Part shown: positions 33,371 through 44,572 of the stretch, piece by piece
Position numbering within the stretch: the first letter of the stretch is position 1
Layout: each line of letters opens with the position of its first letter
Source: Moniliella sp. 'wahieum'
Taxonomy: Eukaryota > Basidiomycota > Moniliellomycetes > Moniliellales > Moniliellaceae
Assembly (NCBI GenBank): GCA_003971905.1
Contig: RSEE01000014.1
Coordinates: 186,001-250,000 of the forward strand
Reading direction: 5' to 3'
Length of the DNA stretch: 64,000 nucleotides
Notes under the pieces: generated by a model
What the model was told of the DNA's origin: nothing
Database searches by the model: none
The model's input: the letters and a program-made list of their open reading frames with translations, nothing else
Translations under genes and position numbers: made by a program

Positions 33371-33786
33371 CCTGCAAAAGGATTATTAAGGCATCGGAAG
33401 CGTTCTCAGAACGTGGAGGTCAGTATTATTAGTTGGCCGAGCATACTAGGATAGATGCGCCTGTGTAAGCAGGTGCCGTGTGCCCCCCCACATCGAACCA
33501 GTTGGATTTTCTGTCAGGTTATGGGATGCCAAAGCCTTATTCCAAAGTAGGACGGACGGGAGGCGCATATCCAGAATTGTAGGGTGCTTGGGCATCAAAT
33601 GAATCAGGTGGATGATAAGCTGGACTTGCCCTTAAATACCTCTTCAATATCTTCGCATGGATCGCAGGTGGACCAGTACACGCGAATGAACTTCTTGCTT
33701 TTGCGGAGATACTAGCACTCGAGGGCGAGTCAGACGGGCTTGATTGTTGGCGATTGGTTCCGGCAGCGACCAAACTCCCCACATAG
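33371..33786. other. Gene-poor sequence left of the 139-bp element
   Basis: No gene or motif recognised. It ends in CATAG, the site duplicated on both sides of the small element that follows. Confidence 0.4.
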
Positions 33787-33925
33787 TGTTACGGGCCATG
33801 TCGGATCCGACCCGATCTGATCTTCAAGCTGAGGCCTGTCTGCTCTATCCGATCAAAGAGCTCGCTCCCAAGTCTTTTTTCCAACGCCAACGTGGATCGG
33901 GTCGGATCCGACATGGTCCGTAACA
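33787..33925. mobile_element. 139-bp element with TG...CA ends and 5-bp target duplication
   Basis: Starts TGTTACGG and ends CCGTAACA. The terminal ~31 bases are inverted repeats of each other with a single mismatch. Flanked on both sides by CATAG. The ends and 5-bp duplication fit a very short solo LTR or a small non-autonomous LTR element. The long inverted termini also fit a MITE. Non-coding. Confidence 0.75.
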
Positions 33926-36716
33926 CATAGAACGTACCATGCTGCAAATTGGCGCAAGTACTACGATGCCGAACCGTGGAAGATACAATAAGTGCTTGTG
34001 ATACTTGTGACGGGGTGGCTGGCTTCCCAGGCGGAGACCTTCCCTGCCCATCGGAGACGGTACTCACGGAGGACTGAACGCGTTTCAGATCCAAAGTCCA
34101 AGGCTCACTGGCATGAACGAAGGAGGTCGTGAGTGGTGCTTTGCGGTGCTCGAGCAGGGTTGGCAGCAGAGGTTGCGAAAGGTGCAACGGTCTGCGAGAA
34201 GAGGTTGCGAGCGGGTGCAGCGGTCTGCGAGCAGAGGCTGCGTGTGTAGGGGCTGATGCGAAAGCGGTGTGCTCCGATGGGCGAGGGAGGGCGAGCGTGC
34301 TGAGCGAGACGTGTTCCTTCTAAAAGTGGAGAACCTCGAAGAAGGGTGAAGGGAAAAGAATGGTCGGCGGCTTGGGCCATCATCATTGGATCTAAGAACA
34401 GGCAGTTTATAGAAGAAAAGGGAACAAGGCAGACCAAGAGGTCTACAGAGTAAAGGGGAAACGAGTCAGAGAGAAGAAAGAGGACCAAGCGCGAGAGGAC
34501 GAGGCGAGAGACGAGACGAGGTCAAGGGCAAAATGGACCCGAGACGAGAAACGAGGCGAGAAACCGAGTCAAGAACCATGTGTTGTGTTTTGGATTTTAG
34601 ACGAGCGCGAGCGGAGAAACCAAGATAGTTGTGGGTTTTGTGATAGGAAGACGATCCGAGTCAAGATAGCGAAAGAGAAGAGAAAACGAGTCGAGATAGA
34701 CGAGATAGGGAAAAAAGCCGAGAAGCGATAGAGACGATAAGGAAGTGGAGGCGGCTGTGCAAGGTGGTTCAGACGCCGCCCCATGACAATACTGAACCGT
34801 GTCGCGTTACATGTTAGCAGTTGAGCCACTGATGACGAGCAGCTTGTGCGAGGTTGACGGCTGTCTGTGTCCGGAAGTGGACTTGAACTGATGAGGCCTG
34901 GAGTCCGGATGGTCCTTGAGGGTGATGCAATCGCACTGGTGGTGGTGGTGGTCTAAGCCAACCAGCAACGCCTCCAGAGGAACAGCAAGCAGCGAGTCGC
35001 CACCAGGGGCTAAGCTGCGGAACTGAGAAAACGGAGAGAGAAAACAAAACTCCCAGGCCTGAGGAGGAGCCGAAGGGACATTGGCCAAAGCACGAGCCAC
35101 CCGACAGCTCAACATGAACTGTTGTCTGTCCGTTTTCATAGGTCACTACATGCTGCATAGTAGTTGCATGGCAATATTTGCTTCGCGCGAGCGACCCTGC
35201 CCCGCACGGGCTTCAGCCGCCTCACGTCGCAGGGCAGCACAGCATGCTCTCCAGCACCATGCTTCTGTTTTGGGGTTGATACAGGATGATCGCTGAAACA
35301 GCGGCCCCAGGCCTCAATTTGAGGTGTACAGTCAATTCACGCTCCGCAAATCTCAGCTCGATCGACCCCTGATGGAATCCGACCCCTGGTTGGGAAGCGA
35401 CCACACAGCTGCATCCCTTTTAGGCGAACTGCATGCCCCCGCCCACCACCTTTCCCGCCATCATCTTTCTTGTTGAGCCAGTACTGCCACTCTACAATGC
35501 CTCCCTCCCGCACCGTCAGGCCGCCCCACAGTACCAGCAACGCCGCTCGCTGCTCGAGGACACACGACGTATCAACCCTGCGCGGAGCCCGTGGTGGAGA
35601 CTGCTTTCGAGGTGAAGAACCGTCCCCTGAAGAACCACCTGGTGGCACCAGTGGGCTCAACAGCAATTCCGACGGCGATTCCGAAGGCGGGAGGGAAAAG
35701 AGGAGTACGAACCGAAAGTTACGTTTGTAGTCCCACCTCCCCCCCTGGTTCCCGTGTTGGTTCATGAAATGATTATGCGGGGTCAATTGGACCAGCAGAC
35801 GACCACGATGAACAACGAAAGTTGCGCTGGATCTTGACGCTGACAACCTTGTTCCCCCGCACAATGGACGCTAATCAAGAGCGTTAATCAGGGCGACTTT
35901 GCTGGCATTCCCCTTCTGATCTGGCCCTCTCGCCGGAGGAAGGGTTACATATTTCCGGATCCGCTCGTTACAAGGGCAACAAGCATCACTCAGCGAGGAA
36001 AGCTACGCGAGATCAAGACCCTTCGGGTGCTCTTTTTGTCATTAAACAATGCGAAGCACAGAATCGTTGGCCAGGGCTTTACTATGTCCAACCCACGCCA
36101 GTATTTCGAACGCGTGCTGGAGCACAAACAGGTCAGGGGACCATCAGCTCTCGTCGCACACTCCAGGATTACTTTGTACTATACTGACACTTTCTCTTCT
36201 CATATGAACGGATCGCCACTGATAGAATGGTACAAATGACTCGCGGTATGGGTTTTTCTGTGCATCCCGAGAGCAGGATCGGCAATACTAAAGGATTTAG
36301 GCTTGGTTTTACGTCCGCAAGGGGCTTCTCGAGGTCTGGAAGAGTGCACTTTTGACCCGGGAAGACAACTCCTGGCCCATATCGGTCGTGTGACAGAAAG
36401 TTTGTTCAAGTTCTGTTCACGGTGTTCCTGACGAAGCCGATTTGGTCGACCATTCGTCGTCGCATTTTCGATTTGGCGGTACGTTTTTATACTTACACTG
36501 GTCATGACCTTGCTACCACCTAACCTATAACCCATTGCTTTGGAGGAGAAGGCGCCACAGGAGAGATGGTGCTGGATGTGTGGTCCTGGGTGCTGAAGGG
36601 GCATCAAGTTTGAAGCGCAACGTTTAAGGCCGCGATGGCGGAAGTTGATGTGGCCGCACGCCAGAATGGACACCCTAACCCACGATTAAAATGCATTTGA
36701 TCGAACTGAGGATTAA
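33926..36716. other. Gene-poor region with decayed repeats
   Basis: Contains a 33-bp tandem repeat (about 34,150-34,245) and a stretch of GACGAGACGAGG-type purine repeats (about 34,480-34,720). Protein-like but unassigned open frames lie around 35,470-36,240; one reads EEPSPEEPPGGTSGLNSNSD. Nothing here can be assigned to a family with confidence. Confidence 0.4.
34150..34245. repeat. 33-bp tandem repeat, about 2.5 copies
   Basis: Units begin GAGGTTGCGA and contain GGTCTGCGAG, repeated with few differences. Confidence 0.65.
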
Positions 36717-37036
36717 ACAAGTGCGAATTGCTTGGATATAACCCTGGCGCAAACATGAGGTTAAGCTAAGTCGTACTTCTATTATAGCGAGGTTTGGATA
36801 ATGGCCACGAGCACTTCAGTTTATGGCCGTGCTTTTAAAAGCAGTTGTTCCGGGAACTTTCTGGCATGGCTTTTTCCTGTGTAATGAGGGATGTGGACTT
36901 AGTATTAGTAAACAGGTGCGAATTTCTTGGATATACCCCTGGCGCAAACACGAGCTTAAGCTAAGTACTTCTATTATAGCGAGATATGGATAATGGCCAA
37001 ACCCACTCCAGCTTATGGCCGTGCTTTTAAACCAAT
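36717..37036. repeat. Direct duplication, two ~125-bp copies about 195 bp apart
   Basis: Copy one (about 36,717-36,842) and copy two (about 36,912-37,036) share GCGAATT-CTTGGATATA, CTGGCGCAAACA, TACTTCTATTATAGCGAG and TTATGGCCGTGCTTTTAAA in the same order, with scattered differences. The second copy stops exactly where the next LTR begins. Confidence 0.8.
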
Positions 37037-37900
37037 TGTCACGGGGCGGGCGCCGCCAGGGGGCCCGCCCTGGGGGTTTAAGGGGTACAATCCCTTGGGG
37101 TCCTAAGGGCGACTCACGGTAGTTACGCGCTTGGGCTGGTTGGTGGGTCCGCTGCGGAGCTAGGGACAAGGAGTGGCCTCTCGGCGTATAGCAGAGACGG
37201 CTGCACTGAGTGTGGCAAGGCTGACCGGCTTGGGCGGCAGTCATAGCGTGTCTGAAGCCTTCGGGCTCAGGGAAGGGGAAGGCAGCAGAGGACCGATGCT
37301 GCTGGACTGAGGCTGGGCTGAGACTGGGGCGGGGGTGGCGAAGAACCAGATCACACGCGGCTTAACTGGTCTGGACCGATTCGTGGCACGAGGAGGGCTC
37401 ACGCGGACTAGGGGAACTGAGTACTGAGTACTGAGTACGAGGACGAGGACGAGGGCTGGCGATCTGCGCCGGGAGTAGAACGTCGACTAAGTGCGGGAGG
37501 AGTTGCCTGTACTGAATCAATTGGCGAGACGCGGGCAGGGGGTGAAGGGGTGAACAGGCGAGGAGACAAAGGCGACGAAGGGGGGTGACGAAGAGGACAA
37601 GCGACGAAGGACAAGCGACGAAGAGACAAGCGACGACGATGGACAAGGGTTGACGAAGGACAAGTGATGAAGATGGACCGTGGGAAAAGCCACGAACCAT
37701 TGCTAACAGGCAGGGGGACTAAAAGGGAAACAAGGCAACAGAGGGAGAGGGAGAAAGGGGAGAACAGGGGAGACGTAGAAAGGTAAGGGAAACAGGCATG
37801 GGGCGACTAGCGTCGCTATCAGACACAGAGAAGTAAGATCAACAAGCACGGGGCGACTACTAGCGTCGCAAGAAACACAACGGGGGAGCGGGGAGCGACG
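37037..37900 (+). mobile_element. Ty3-like LTR or LTR fragment (fossil)
   Basis: Starts TGTCACGGGGCGGGCGCC and shares its first ~110 bp with the solo LTR at 42,331 (GGGCGGGCGCCGCCAGGGG, GGTACAATCCCTT, GGCTGGTTGGTG, GGAGCTAGGGAC). The right end is not clear, so the end coordinate is approximate. Non-coding. Confidence 0.65.
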
Positions 37901-40900
37901 AAACTGAGAGGTTCTCAATCAACTGAGGCGGAAGGCGACTATTGTCGCTGAGTACGTAGACTTGGACGTCGGCCGGCGCTTGCTCTTCGGGGACAGGAAC
38001 GAGGTAGGGGATGTGCAACAGTGTCCAGCGGGGTTGATCTTGAACGGGAACCAGGTGGAAACTGAGTCTACACCAGTCTTGGGCCGTGAAAGTTCTCCAC
38101 AGTTTAGATTCAGGAGAATGCCGGAGCAATGAGTGGTTGGCAACCTGGAGCGGCGAAGGAGGCACCTATAAGAGAAGGACGAGATGTCGGTATACCGGAT
38201 GGATTGACGAGGGTGGAGAGGCCAGCTGATTGCCAAAGATCGGTGGTCAAGAGCCAAGGGATCATGGGGAATCTGTTCCCCCGAGAAGGGGGGAGTTCCT
38301 CAAACTGGTGCAGCCCTCCCTTAAAAGCCCACTTCCCCACAAACTGTCAAGGGCTGCGCTGGATCTGAGATGGGCTATCCAAGCTAAAGCCCGCCTGTTC
38401 TGCACATGCTGTTGTGTGGGTTAATTGCGTGCTACACTGGTGACACGCGACCAATGGCACTGCAGCAGCAGTGTGCATTTTTCCTCTTCTCCCTTCCTCT
38501 GAAATGGGAGTATAGCCTTTCATGTGAGAGCTATGCAATGAACATGATGACTTTACCACCTCTATCCCCAGTTCGCTACGCCATTCATCACATTTTTGTC
38601 TCCAAGAGAGAGCAATACTTTAGGGATAAACAAGACATAATAACTTATCGAGCGTCCTCAACAAGGCGTATATTGGCCAACATCTCCCACCGTGTCTGTC
38701 AGACAGCAGAGTTGAATGTGATGTGGTTTGATGACAGGAGGTGGGTCTAGGCCCAGCAGAGAACAGAAGAAGTGAGAGGGATGATGGGGCCCGGTGGGGC
38801 TGGTCTGGCGACCTATTGGACATAATCGAATCTAGACTCTGCGCTAGTCGGGCGGGCATCTAAACCGTCATCCCGATCGCGGGTTCCCCAGGTTTGACCC
38901 GGCTGTGGACACATTACTGAAGGTTTTTTTTTATTTCTTTCTGACGCTTACTACAGGTGTTTTCTCCTTTTGTGTATACTACCATAATCATCTACATTAT
39001 TCTGCCAGAGGCCCCTCAACCATTTTATTTTGACCTTGAATAAAAACAAATAGAAATATCTAGCTGTCGCACAACACTCCACTCAGCTCATCTCGGTGTC
39101 ACCCTGGAGAGCGTAGGTGTTGTCTGAGGTCCCCTCACTTCAAGTCGATAGACAAAGGTCAGCGTGGTGCCATTGACCTCAACAATACTGGTGTCTGCCA
39201 TTGTGATGCTGCGCATGTTGCATCCATTCTCTCCAGGATGGCTCAATCTAGCCTGTGCATAATGGCGGTGACTATGCAACAGGATTCCTTACAATAACAT
39301 GTCCCAGTGGTAACTACACCTGGGCATATACATTAGGGGCATTTTTTTAATACGCTTTGAATCATGGCAGGTAATGATGCTCTAACGCACTGCCTGTTCG
39401 ATCGTGGATCAGAGACAGCTTTATCCAGTTCACAGGTTAGAAACGTCTAAACAGACAAAATGTGGGTGGATGACGGACTTGTTCAAATCAGCTATTAACT
39501 GGGGTGAGCTTTCCGCGCACCTCATTTTCGGACTGCCAATTGGTGAAGCGCTGAAGTCAAACTTAGGCCCTCAGGGCTCAGTTGTCTTGCTGGATCGGAT
39601 GCTACGCAGTCTTCGTACGTGGCAGAAGACAATTGGGTTGCCTCCATATATCCCTTACGCGTGAATGAAAGGAAACGGGAAGCAGAGGAGGGAGATGGAT
39701 GAGGGGGCACATCGCGCTAACCTTTTCAATCGGACCAGGTGAGCTTCAACGATCAACTCGGGGACTGTGCCGGAGAGCAATAACACTTCTCAGAACAATG
39801 CCAGCATTGGTGTTGAGCTGAGGGTATATATAGCGCCAGCGGCGCGAACCTGATTTTGAATTTATTTTGACAGGAGGTATCCAGAACCTCCTGGAAAATT
39901 CATTGTGGAAGAATATCCCTCCATGAAGATGGAGACATCCTATGTTTATTTGGTCTTGGGGCTACGATGGATGAATCATGACCTATATACAGCCAACATA
40001 TGGTATGCTACGTGGACCAGCGAACGCTTTTACTCCCCGAAATATAATGATCCCAAAGCAATACTGAGACCCAGGATTGTGGCCGCCGTGTCTCCTGGGG
40101 TTGGTGTTGTGCTGGGACGCTGCGGGTTCCAACCGCTCTTGTTCGCATCCAAGAATTATTTCCCTTTTGTATTGACGACGGGAGGATATTACGCAACAAG
40201 AAAGTAGGCAAAATCCCCATGATCTGGAAGGAATTAACAAACGAATATCAACGGACATGGTTCAGCACTGGGATATCTACTATGTTCATGCGTACCCACA
40301 CATGTTATCTAGGGGGTATGTGAACTGAAAGTGGCCTCCAAAGAGTCTGTACGTTCCGGCAGGCGGTTTCCCTGTTTCCTCAAGCAGAGTTGGTGGTATC
40401 AAGTAGGACACGCAGGATGAACGGGTCGGTTGAGGTGCAGCGGTTCTTTTCTCAGCGATAGGCTCTGTTAATAATATGATCAAGGTATTGGAATTGGCAC
40501 AAAGCTCGTTTCGTCGCTCGAATAGCTAGCTGTAAGCATAACTAACGACTGAGGCATGGGAAATGATTATCCTGGGTGCCTACTCAATCATTACTTGCAG
40601 CATTTTTCACATCTAACTGATAAACGAGAAAACATATCCGTAGGTTCATCTGAACTTATGTGAGGGTGCTGACAGAAGCGTACAACGTATAGCACAGCAG
40701 TGTGATAGATGTCACTCTGGTCACAGTGTGACGGAGGTAAGGTACTACGAATTCACTAGACGTGCCTCGGTTGATCGGTGACGCTCGCCAACTAGGGTGG
40801 AAGAGTTGACCTCGCTGGTAACCCATCCCCCTGTTCTAACGCTATCTCTCCTGTCTCCGCTGTCTCCTTCCTTTAGGGTGTTGCATAAATACTCGTTGCT

Positions 40901-42330
40901 CATCTGTTTATCGTCTCGGCATGTCTGAAAGTTGCTTTGTAGCTGATCTGTGAGAAGATCGGGGTGCTGGCTCCCAAATCGACACAAACACACTGTTGTC
41001 TGCGCAAATATTGGATTCAGCAACTATGTTGACTAACTTCAGTCATACATGCACATCTTTAGCTGACAACAGTATTACCCTGCCAACCCGATTTGGAAAG
41101 GAAGACCAACAAAGTAAGATGCATAACATTATTTTACGGTAATGGCCACTGAAACATCAATTTGTCACCGTTTTGCTGAACGTATACCCATGTCCAATCT
41201 ATTTATCCCAAGGATCTCGATTTTCCACGTTTTTATTATCAGTTTACATGGGCCCTTCAGCAGTTGAGCAGTACCCCATCTGGGGGACATCTCGGCGTAT
41301 AGAAGATGGCGCTTGAATGGCAAGGCTGCGGAGGTAGGTATTTTTTGGTCAGATCTGATATCCATATTCCACAGCGGATCACGAAAAGACATCATTTATG
41401 TTTAAGATATAAAATACCTTCAAAAATGTCGGAGGAGTAATTTGCCGTGGGTGAGGCAATTCTGTCAGCGCTGCAGGTCAGTGACGTCGTCAATGTCACC
41501 ACTCTGAACGTCAGATATGTCCTCGATGTCATCCCCTTGAACGTCAAACACTTCCTTGACATCAACGACCTCTTTTTCGACGTCGCTGACATCATTTTCC
41601 TCAAAACCATGCAACACGTCGCCGATGTCAGCCTCCGGACATCGCTGATATTTTTTACCTCTTTTTGAAATCCGCTGTGTCCCGGTGTGAATAAAGCAGC
41701 GTAAGAAAATTCTTCCATCTGACGGGGATCAGTGTAACGGGAACCGGGACTGCATGACACGTCGGGCTCTTAGCGACTGAAACTATGCTAGAGCTGAGAG
41801 ATCTACTAGGTTTATGTTGGGTGCCAGCAAGAAGGCAGAGAGAACAGAGACTTCAATTAAGAGGGGAAAGAGTTGCCTGTACCGTATACGGACAACCGAA
41901 TCAGGAGAGGATGGAGGGAAACATAAAATGAACAAAGCGGAGTCGTCCCCCACCATTCCCTCGTAGGCTGGGAACAATGAAACAACCGGTCTAGCTGGGG
42001 CCCCAGGTGTTAAGGACAAACAATATAGACAAAAGGGCACGGTCGTCGCCAAGGATTAAAAATATGGTCGATGATAGTCGATTTGGCCACCTACGGACAC
42101 GTTACGAGTGCCCCACTATTACCGTGAGACTGGATTGGGGCTGATAGGAGTGAGTGTTGCTAGAATAGGACAAAGGATCGCGCAGGAAGACCGTAACAGG
42201 GACGCCCTCGGGCCTCACAGTTGCTTCGAGCAGTTTGACTCGGCAGTGACGCGTTGCCGGTGGAGCAACGCCCCCGGTTCACTCCTGTTGACCTGCGCGT
42301 TGCGTGCGACCTTTTCCACTAGCAGTAGGG
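37901..42330. other. Gene-poor, mosaic region
   Basis: No gene recognised. It includes a possible tRNA-like/SINE-like stretch (about 38,855-38,940), an open frame at 39,905-40,207 without family signature, and a GACGTC-rich periodic segment (about 41,455-41,645). It also has scattered short blocks resembling LTR sequence, for example about 41,860-42,010. Composition is more AT-rich than in the gene arms. Confidence 0.4.
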
Positions 42331-43181
42331 TGTCATGGGCGGGCGCCGCCAGGGGCCCATCCTGGGGTTTTGGGGTACAATCCCTTAGGCGACGGTAGGT
42401 CGACTCATGGTAGTTTGGGGCTTAGGCTGGTTGGTGCGTCCGAGCGGAGCTAGGGACGAGGAGAGGCCTTTGGTGGGGCGGCTGCACGTGTGGCAAGGCT
42501 GCGTCTGCACCGGCTTGGGCCCGTAGTAACGTGTCTGAAGCCTCCGAGACTTAGGGACGGGAGGAGGCAGAGGGGGACAAACACTGCCTCAACAGAGACT
42601 GGGAATCGCCGCGACCAGAGGAGGGCTCGCGCGATTGGACTGACGAAGGGCTGGAGGACGAGGTCGGAGAGAAGTCGGACGCTAACAAGAGAAGCTGCCT
42701 GTACTGGATAAATTTGGCTGGAAACGGGCAGGAGTCGGACAGGATAGACGGGAAGGCGAGAGGATGACGAGAAAGGACGAGAAGGACGAGAATGGAAGGT
42801 GGGGGAAAAGATCCCCATCAACCAGGGGTACAGGCAGGATCAAAAGGGAAACGGATACAAGAGGGGGTGTAGAAAGGAAGACATGTCAAAAGCGGGGTTG
42901 GTCGCCGCAGGCGCGACCGAGAAAGGAAAAGGAAACGGGAACGAGGCGGCAGACGCCGCCACGGCATTGGAAGCTCGGTGGCCTTATTTAGGCCGGCCGA
43001 CTTGGACTTGGGCGGGGGGCGACTATTGTCGCGCGGAGCATGGCCCTTGTGCCACCGCACAGGGTACAACCAACCATCATCATACTTGGTTGGCCTGCGG
43101 AGCACGCTCTACTGGGCATGTGCGGAGCCGGCGGGCCTTAGCTTCGGTCGGACCATCTCGTGTCCGCCGCAGCCCGTGACA
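42331..43181 (+). mobile_element. Solo LTR, Ty3-like (fossil)
   Basis: 851 bp starting TGTCATGGGC and ending GCCCGTGACA, which are inverted complements apart from one position. Flanked on both sides by the 5-bp duplication TAGGG. No internal retroelement region adjoins it, so it is the product of LTR-LTR recombination. It belongs to the same family as the block at 37,037. Confidence 0.85.
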
Positions 43182-44572
43182 TAGGGGGTGGTGGTTTAGC
43201 TGGAAGCGGGATCACATGCGGGTGCACAGAGCTAGACTCGGAGGGACGGAGAGCTCGAGACGGGGGCTGTGGAAGATCACGTCTCTTCGAGAAGCGGCGG
43301 ATGAGCAACTAAAGAGGAATTGCCGCGGTTGTGCTGGGTTGATCACAATTGTGGCGAGGACAGAAGGAGAGGAAAAGACGTTAAGGGAATGTTGGGGGAA
43401 ACCACGAAACATTGCTTACTACTGTGCAGCTAACTGGGGATGGAGGTGGTAAAGTCATAACATTGACTGCATCGCTCCCACAAGAGCTAGTATGCTCCCA
43501 TTCACAGGAAGGATAAAAGATAAAAACACTGCTGCTGCAGTGCCACTGGTCGCATGCCACCGGTCACCAGTGTAGCGCGCAATTCATCCACGCACTGGCA
43601 ACACTTACAAACAGGGACTAATAGGGAAAAGATGCAGTAGACTCAGGAAGTACGGGGGACAAAGAAGAACAGGGGGGACGATTAGTTTGCCGCACGCGTA
43701 CCCTGGAAAAGTATGGTAAAGAGGCACGGGAGACTATCGTCGCATAGCAGGATATGATGACGATTGCATGGGTGTGGCCACGCGGTGGGTGCCAATCCAC
43801 AAGGGGAAAGGGACTATTGTAGCGCGGATACGTAGAACTGGTGATCGGGCGGGTCGGCTGCTCGCTACTCACTATCGGACTGAATTGGATTTGGGAGCGA
43901 GCCTTATCGTTCAATGTGGGTAGAGCAGACGGGCCTTAGCGGCAGAGAACGGATCAGTCCGGATTTTACCCGATGACCATGCAGGAAGGCCAACCTGGGG
44001 ACGGAGTTAGGAAGGGGAAATATAAGGAGCGCGTAGGCTCCGCCGGGCTTTTACTATCCCGCCTTCGCCTGTTATATAAGGCCACACCCCCACTACCCTG
44101 TATACCTGCATTGGCATGCACCTCAAAAGACACGTCCTCTATCTGGATAATGATATGGGAAAAGACGATACTCTGAGGAAGGGATCATCGATCCGTCATT
44201 GATCTTGATTCAAGCGACACAGCTCGGATGAGAACAGACGCGAAAGTGTGAAAAAAGTATTCAGAACTGAATTCTACTCACTCCCCTCTCGACGTGTTCC
44301 ACGACGACACCGTGTACGGACGAAGGACACACCCGAAGCAGCTGCGTGCTGCTGTACGTTTCTGGGTCCTAGGCGTGAGGGCCTGGTGCGTTCGCGGGGG
44401 CGTGTGGGGGTGGGATGAGGAGCGTGATGGCTGGGTGGCATCACTGGGATTGCAACGGACCTCATGTATTGCCACTATGGGTGCCGTCGCATGTTAGGAC
44501 ACATACGAGTTTACGGTGTGACGAGCGACATCACAAGAGAATAAATCGGCTGAAATGGCTGCACTTTTTACC
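43182..44572. other. Gene-poor region with LTR-like fragments
   Basis: Pieces at about 43,600-43,950 resemble the 47,270-47,480 stretch (ATACGT...TTGGGAGCGAGC, then GGGTAGAGCA), consistent with fragments of another LTR. No gene recognised. Confidence 0.4.

Noticed and set aside
42490-43184. Open frames inside the 42.3-43.2 kb block
   Set aside because: They lie wholly within a solo LTR and have Arg/Gly-rich composition without domains.
44278-44497. Small open frames upstream of the HSF-type gene's 3' end
   Set aside because: Overlapping frames on both strands with no motif and no plausible start context.
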